In this document: one piece after another, positions 5,235 through 6,933 of the stretch
How positions within the stretch are numbered: the stretch's first letter is position 1
How the letters are laid out: every line of letters begins with the position of its first letter
Assembly (NCBI GenBank): GCA_028872645.1
Contig: JAPKDK010000155.1
Coordinates: 1 to 6,933 of the forward strand
Source: Verrucomicrobiota bacterium
GTDB lineage: Bacteria > Verrucomicrobiota > Verrucomicrobiia > Limisphaerales > UBA1100
Direction of reading: 5' to 3'
Length of the DNA: 6,933 nt
Notes under the pieces: model-generated
Database searches by the model: none
Seen by the model: only the letters and a program-made list of their open reading frames with translations
Told to the model about the DNA's origin: nothing
Translations under genes and position numbers: made by a program

Positions 5235-6933
5235 AATCCGATTCAGCGTGTAATAAAACGTGTCATGCCAAAGCTTCTCGCCCTCGGTGCTGCGCGCATC
5301 CAAGCCGCGCACGGCGGTCACAAAGCCCGCTTTCCAGCCTTCAAGCCGCAGCCGCACCTTCTGTCTATCTTCCGACACCGTGGCACTTTTCACATCAATG
5401 ACCGTAAAGCTGTCCTTCTTGCCGTCATGGTCAAACTCCGGCGAGCCATATTTCGCGTGGTACTTGTATTGATACTGCCACACATCATAACCCGCCGCAT
5501 CACCCGCGGCCTTGGGGTTTACCGGTTTGGTGAAAGTCAGTTCAAATCCATCGGGCATTGCTCGGACGGTTTTCACTTCGAACGGAATCTTGCCGCTGAA
5601 CTTCACGCGCTCGAGCCCCTGTGAAAAAGGCGCGTTGGCCGCCCACGCCACGGTCTTGCAGCCACCCACATAAAGATGGCCATCGGGCCCCATCAACAAT
5701 CGGTTCACGCCGGATTGAAATCCCTTGAGAAACGGCCACACCGCGCCCTGCCATTCGCCGTTTACTTTTTCTAATTGCACGCGCGTGACGATTGCATTCT
5801 GGAAATCGCCAACCAACATTTGCCCCATGAACGGGCCAAATCGATCGTCAGTGATTTCGCAAAGGCCACTTGAAGAACGCGCCAGTTTATACGGAAACCA
5901 AACCGCCGGAGACGTAAGTGTTTCTCGTCCCGCATATAATTTTTCCGGCGCCGGTTTCGAGGCGGGGTGCCCGTAAAAGCCACCCTCTTTCAAGTGATTC
6001 AATTTACACGCGCCAATCCACGCTCCTTGATTATCGGTCACAAAAATATCTTTGTCCGGCCCGAAGGTGCCGATGCCGTTTGGCTCACGAAACCCACTGG
6101 CAAACGGCACTGCCTTGTCACTGCCCGTTTTGATGCGCAGCGCCCAGCCCATGTGTCGAGCATCCCAGCGTCCCGCATGCCCGGCGTTGGCGACTACGAG
6201 GTTGCCTTTTCGATCCAGCACCGGCCCGTAGGAAAATGAATTATAACTGCCCGTGTAATCCCAATCGTTGTTGACGCATTCGAATAAATCCGCCACTCCA
6301 TCTTTGTCCGTATCGCTCAGGCGCGTTGTTTCCGCCTTGTTGCCGAGATGAATCTTCCCGTCCTTCACCAGCACCCCCATGGGCTCGTTCATTCCCCGCG
6401 CGAACCGGCGGAATTTCATATCTTTCACCGGCCCCGTGGCACTCTCCACAATCCAAACTTCGCCCGCGTAGGTGCATACTGCCATCTGGTTTTCTGAGAG
6501 CCAATCCATTCCCGTGACCAGCAAATTCATTTTCTCAGGCAATGCAAATGCCTCTGTTTGATAATATGGACTCAAGGCAAAACTTCGCCGAGCTTTTGGG
6601 GTCGCCTCGAGGGTGAGTGATTGGCGTGGCGGAACGCGCTGTTTGAATTCGGGGTCATCCAAAAGGCGCTGAAGCCCGAATCGTTCCTCCTGCTCCATGG
6701 TGGATGAAAAATGGAATGTGAACGGAATTTTGCTCTTGGGAAACTTAAGTTGCATTTCGAGGAATCTATCCTCTTCGAGATGCATGGGGTTGCCCTTCAA
6801 CGTTCCTTCTTCCGTGAATGTTTCCACGGTGAAATTCCCGTGGTGCGGTGAAAAGTGTAGTTTGCCCCCCGGAAAACGCGGCCAAAGAAAGTTGGTGGCA
6901 ATCGTTTTGTTGTTGAGCCGCTCAAAGCGGGCG
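5226..6933 (-). CDS. Quinoprotein-like beta-propeller protein, N-terminus missing
   Basis: The frame is open to the window edge (568 codons visible before the stop) with no stop near 6933, so the 5' end lies outside; the GTG at 6827 is an internal codon, not a credible start. Residues are numbered here from the window edge. About 1-115 are the tail of a domain I do not recognise. About 120-440 read as a beta-propeller like those of PQQ-dependent sugar dehydrogenase or NHL proteins, with strand-turn repeats such as MDWLSENQMAVCTYAGEVWIV, GPVLDRKGNLVVANAG, GFREPNGIGTFGPDKDIFVTDNQG and NRLLMGPDGHLYVGG. A probable calcium loop, DTDKDGVAD, lies at 207-215. About 450-568 look like a beta-sandwich (Ig-like) C-terminal domain. 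No CxxCH is visible in this part. An envelope or secreted location is inferred from the fold type and from the exported neighbours downstream. Enzymatic activity and cofactor are not shown by the sequence. Confidence 0.82.
   Translation of the reverse strand, partial: ARFERLNNKTIATNFLWPRFPGGKLHFSPHHGNFTVETFTEEGTLKGNPMHLEEDRFLEMQLKFPKSKIPFTFHFSSTMEQEERFGLQRLLDDPEFKQRVPPRQSLTLEATPKARRSFALSPYYQTEAFALPEKMNLLVTGMDWLSENQMAVCTYAGEVWIVESATGPVKDMKFRRFARGMNEPMGVLVKDGKIHLGNKAETTRLSDTDKDGVADLFECVNNDWDYTGSYNSFSYGPVLDRKGNLVVANAGHAGRWDARHMGWALRIKTGSDKAVPFASGFREPNGIGTFGPDKDIFVTDNQGAWIGACKLNHLKEGGFYGHPASKPAPEKLYAGRETLTSPAVWFPYKLARSSSGLCEITDDRFGPFMGQMLVGDFQNAIVTRVQLEKVNGEWQGAVWPFLKGFQSGVNRLLMGPDGHLYVGGCKTVAWAANAPFSQGLERVKFSGKIPFEVKTVRAMPDGFELTFTKPVNPKAAGDAAGYDVWQYQYKYHAKYGSPEFDHDGKKDSFTVIDVKSATVSEDRQKVRLRLEGWKAGFVTAVRGLDARSTEGEKLWHDTFYYTLNRIPR

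Noticed and set aside
6819..6827. GTG at 6827 as start of the propeller gene
   Set aside because: The frame continues open to the window edge with protein-like sequence, so the gene is truncated by the window rather than starting here.

Overview
The window most likely comes from a PVC-group bacterium, probably a verrucomicrobium. The main reason is a DUF1549/DUF1553 'PSD1' protein directly followed by a DUF1501 protein, a pair characteristic of Planctomycetes and Verrucomicrobia, placed here next to tilS and ftsH. The DNA is moderately GC-rich and all five genes lie on the minus strand. I ran no database search; the lineage is an inference from gene content.

Read in the direction of transcription (from high to low coordinates), the order is: (1) a large secreted-type beta-propeller protein whose 5' end lies beyond the window (6933 down to 5226); (2) a 67-bp spacer with a compact, multi-armed inverted repeat whose edge includes the propeller's stop codon; (3) a PSD1-family protein (5158 to 3131); (4) a DUF1501 protein with a twin-arginine signal (3134 to 1695), sharing ATGA with the gene before it; (5) tilS, the tRNA(Ile) lysidine synthase (1695 to 364), whose ATG overlaps the DUF1501 stop by one base; (6) after 45 bp, the first 106 codons of what is probably ftsH, the membrane AAA+ protease (318 to 1, continuing out of the window).

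The first three genes look like one exported module of the type found in many copies in PVC genomes. Its biochemical role is unproven; suggestions in the literature centre on polysaccharide or sulfated-polymer breakdown and redox chemistry. The last two are housekeeping genes. Their overlap with the DUF1501 gene implies a single transcript from psd1 through tilS and possibly ftsH, so an accessory envelope module may supply transcription and translational coupling to an essential tRNA-modification gene. None of the four visible starts has a convincing Shine-Dalgarno sequence. I saw no RNA genes, CRISPR array, insertion sequence or phage genes, and no clearly new molecular system. Coding density is very high; the only non-coding stretches are 319-363 and 5159-5225.
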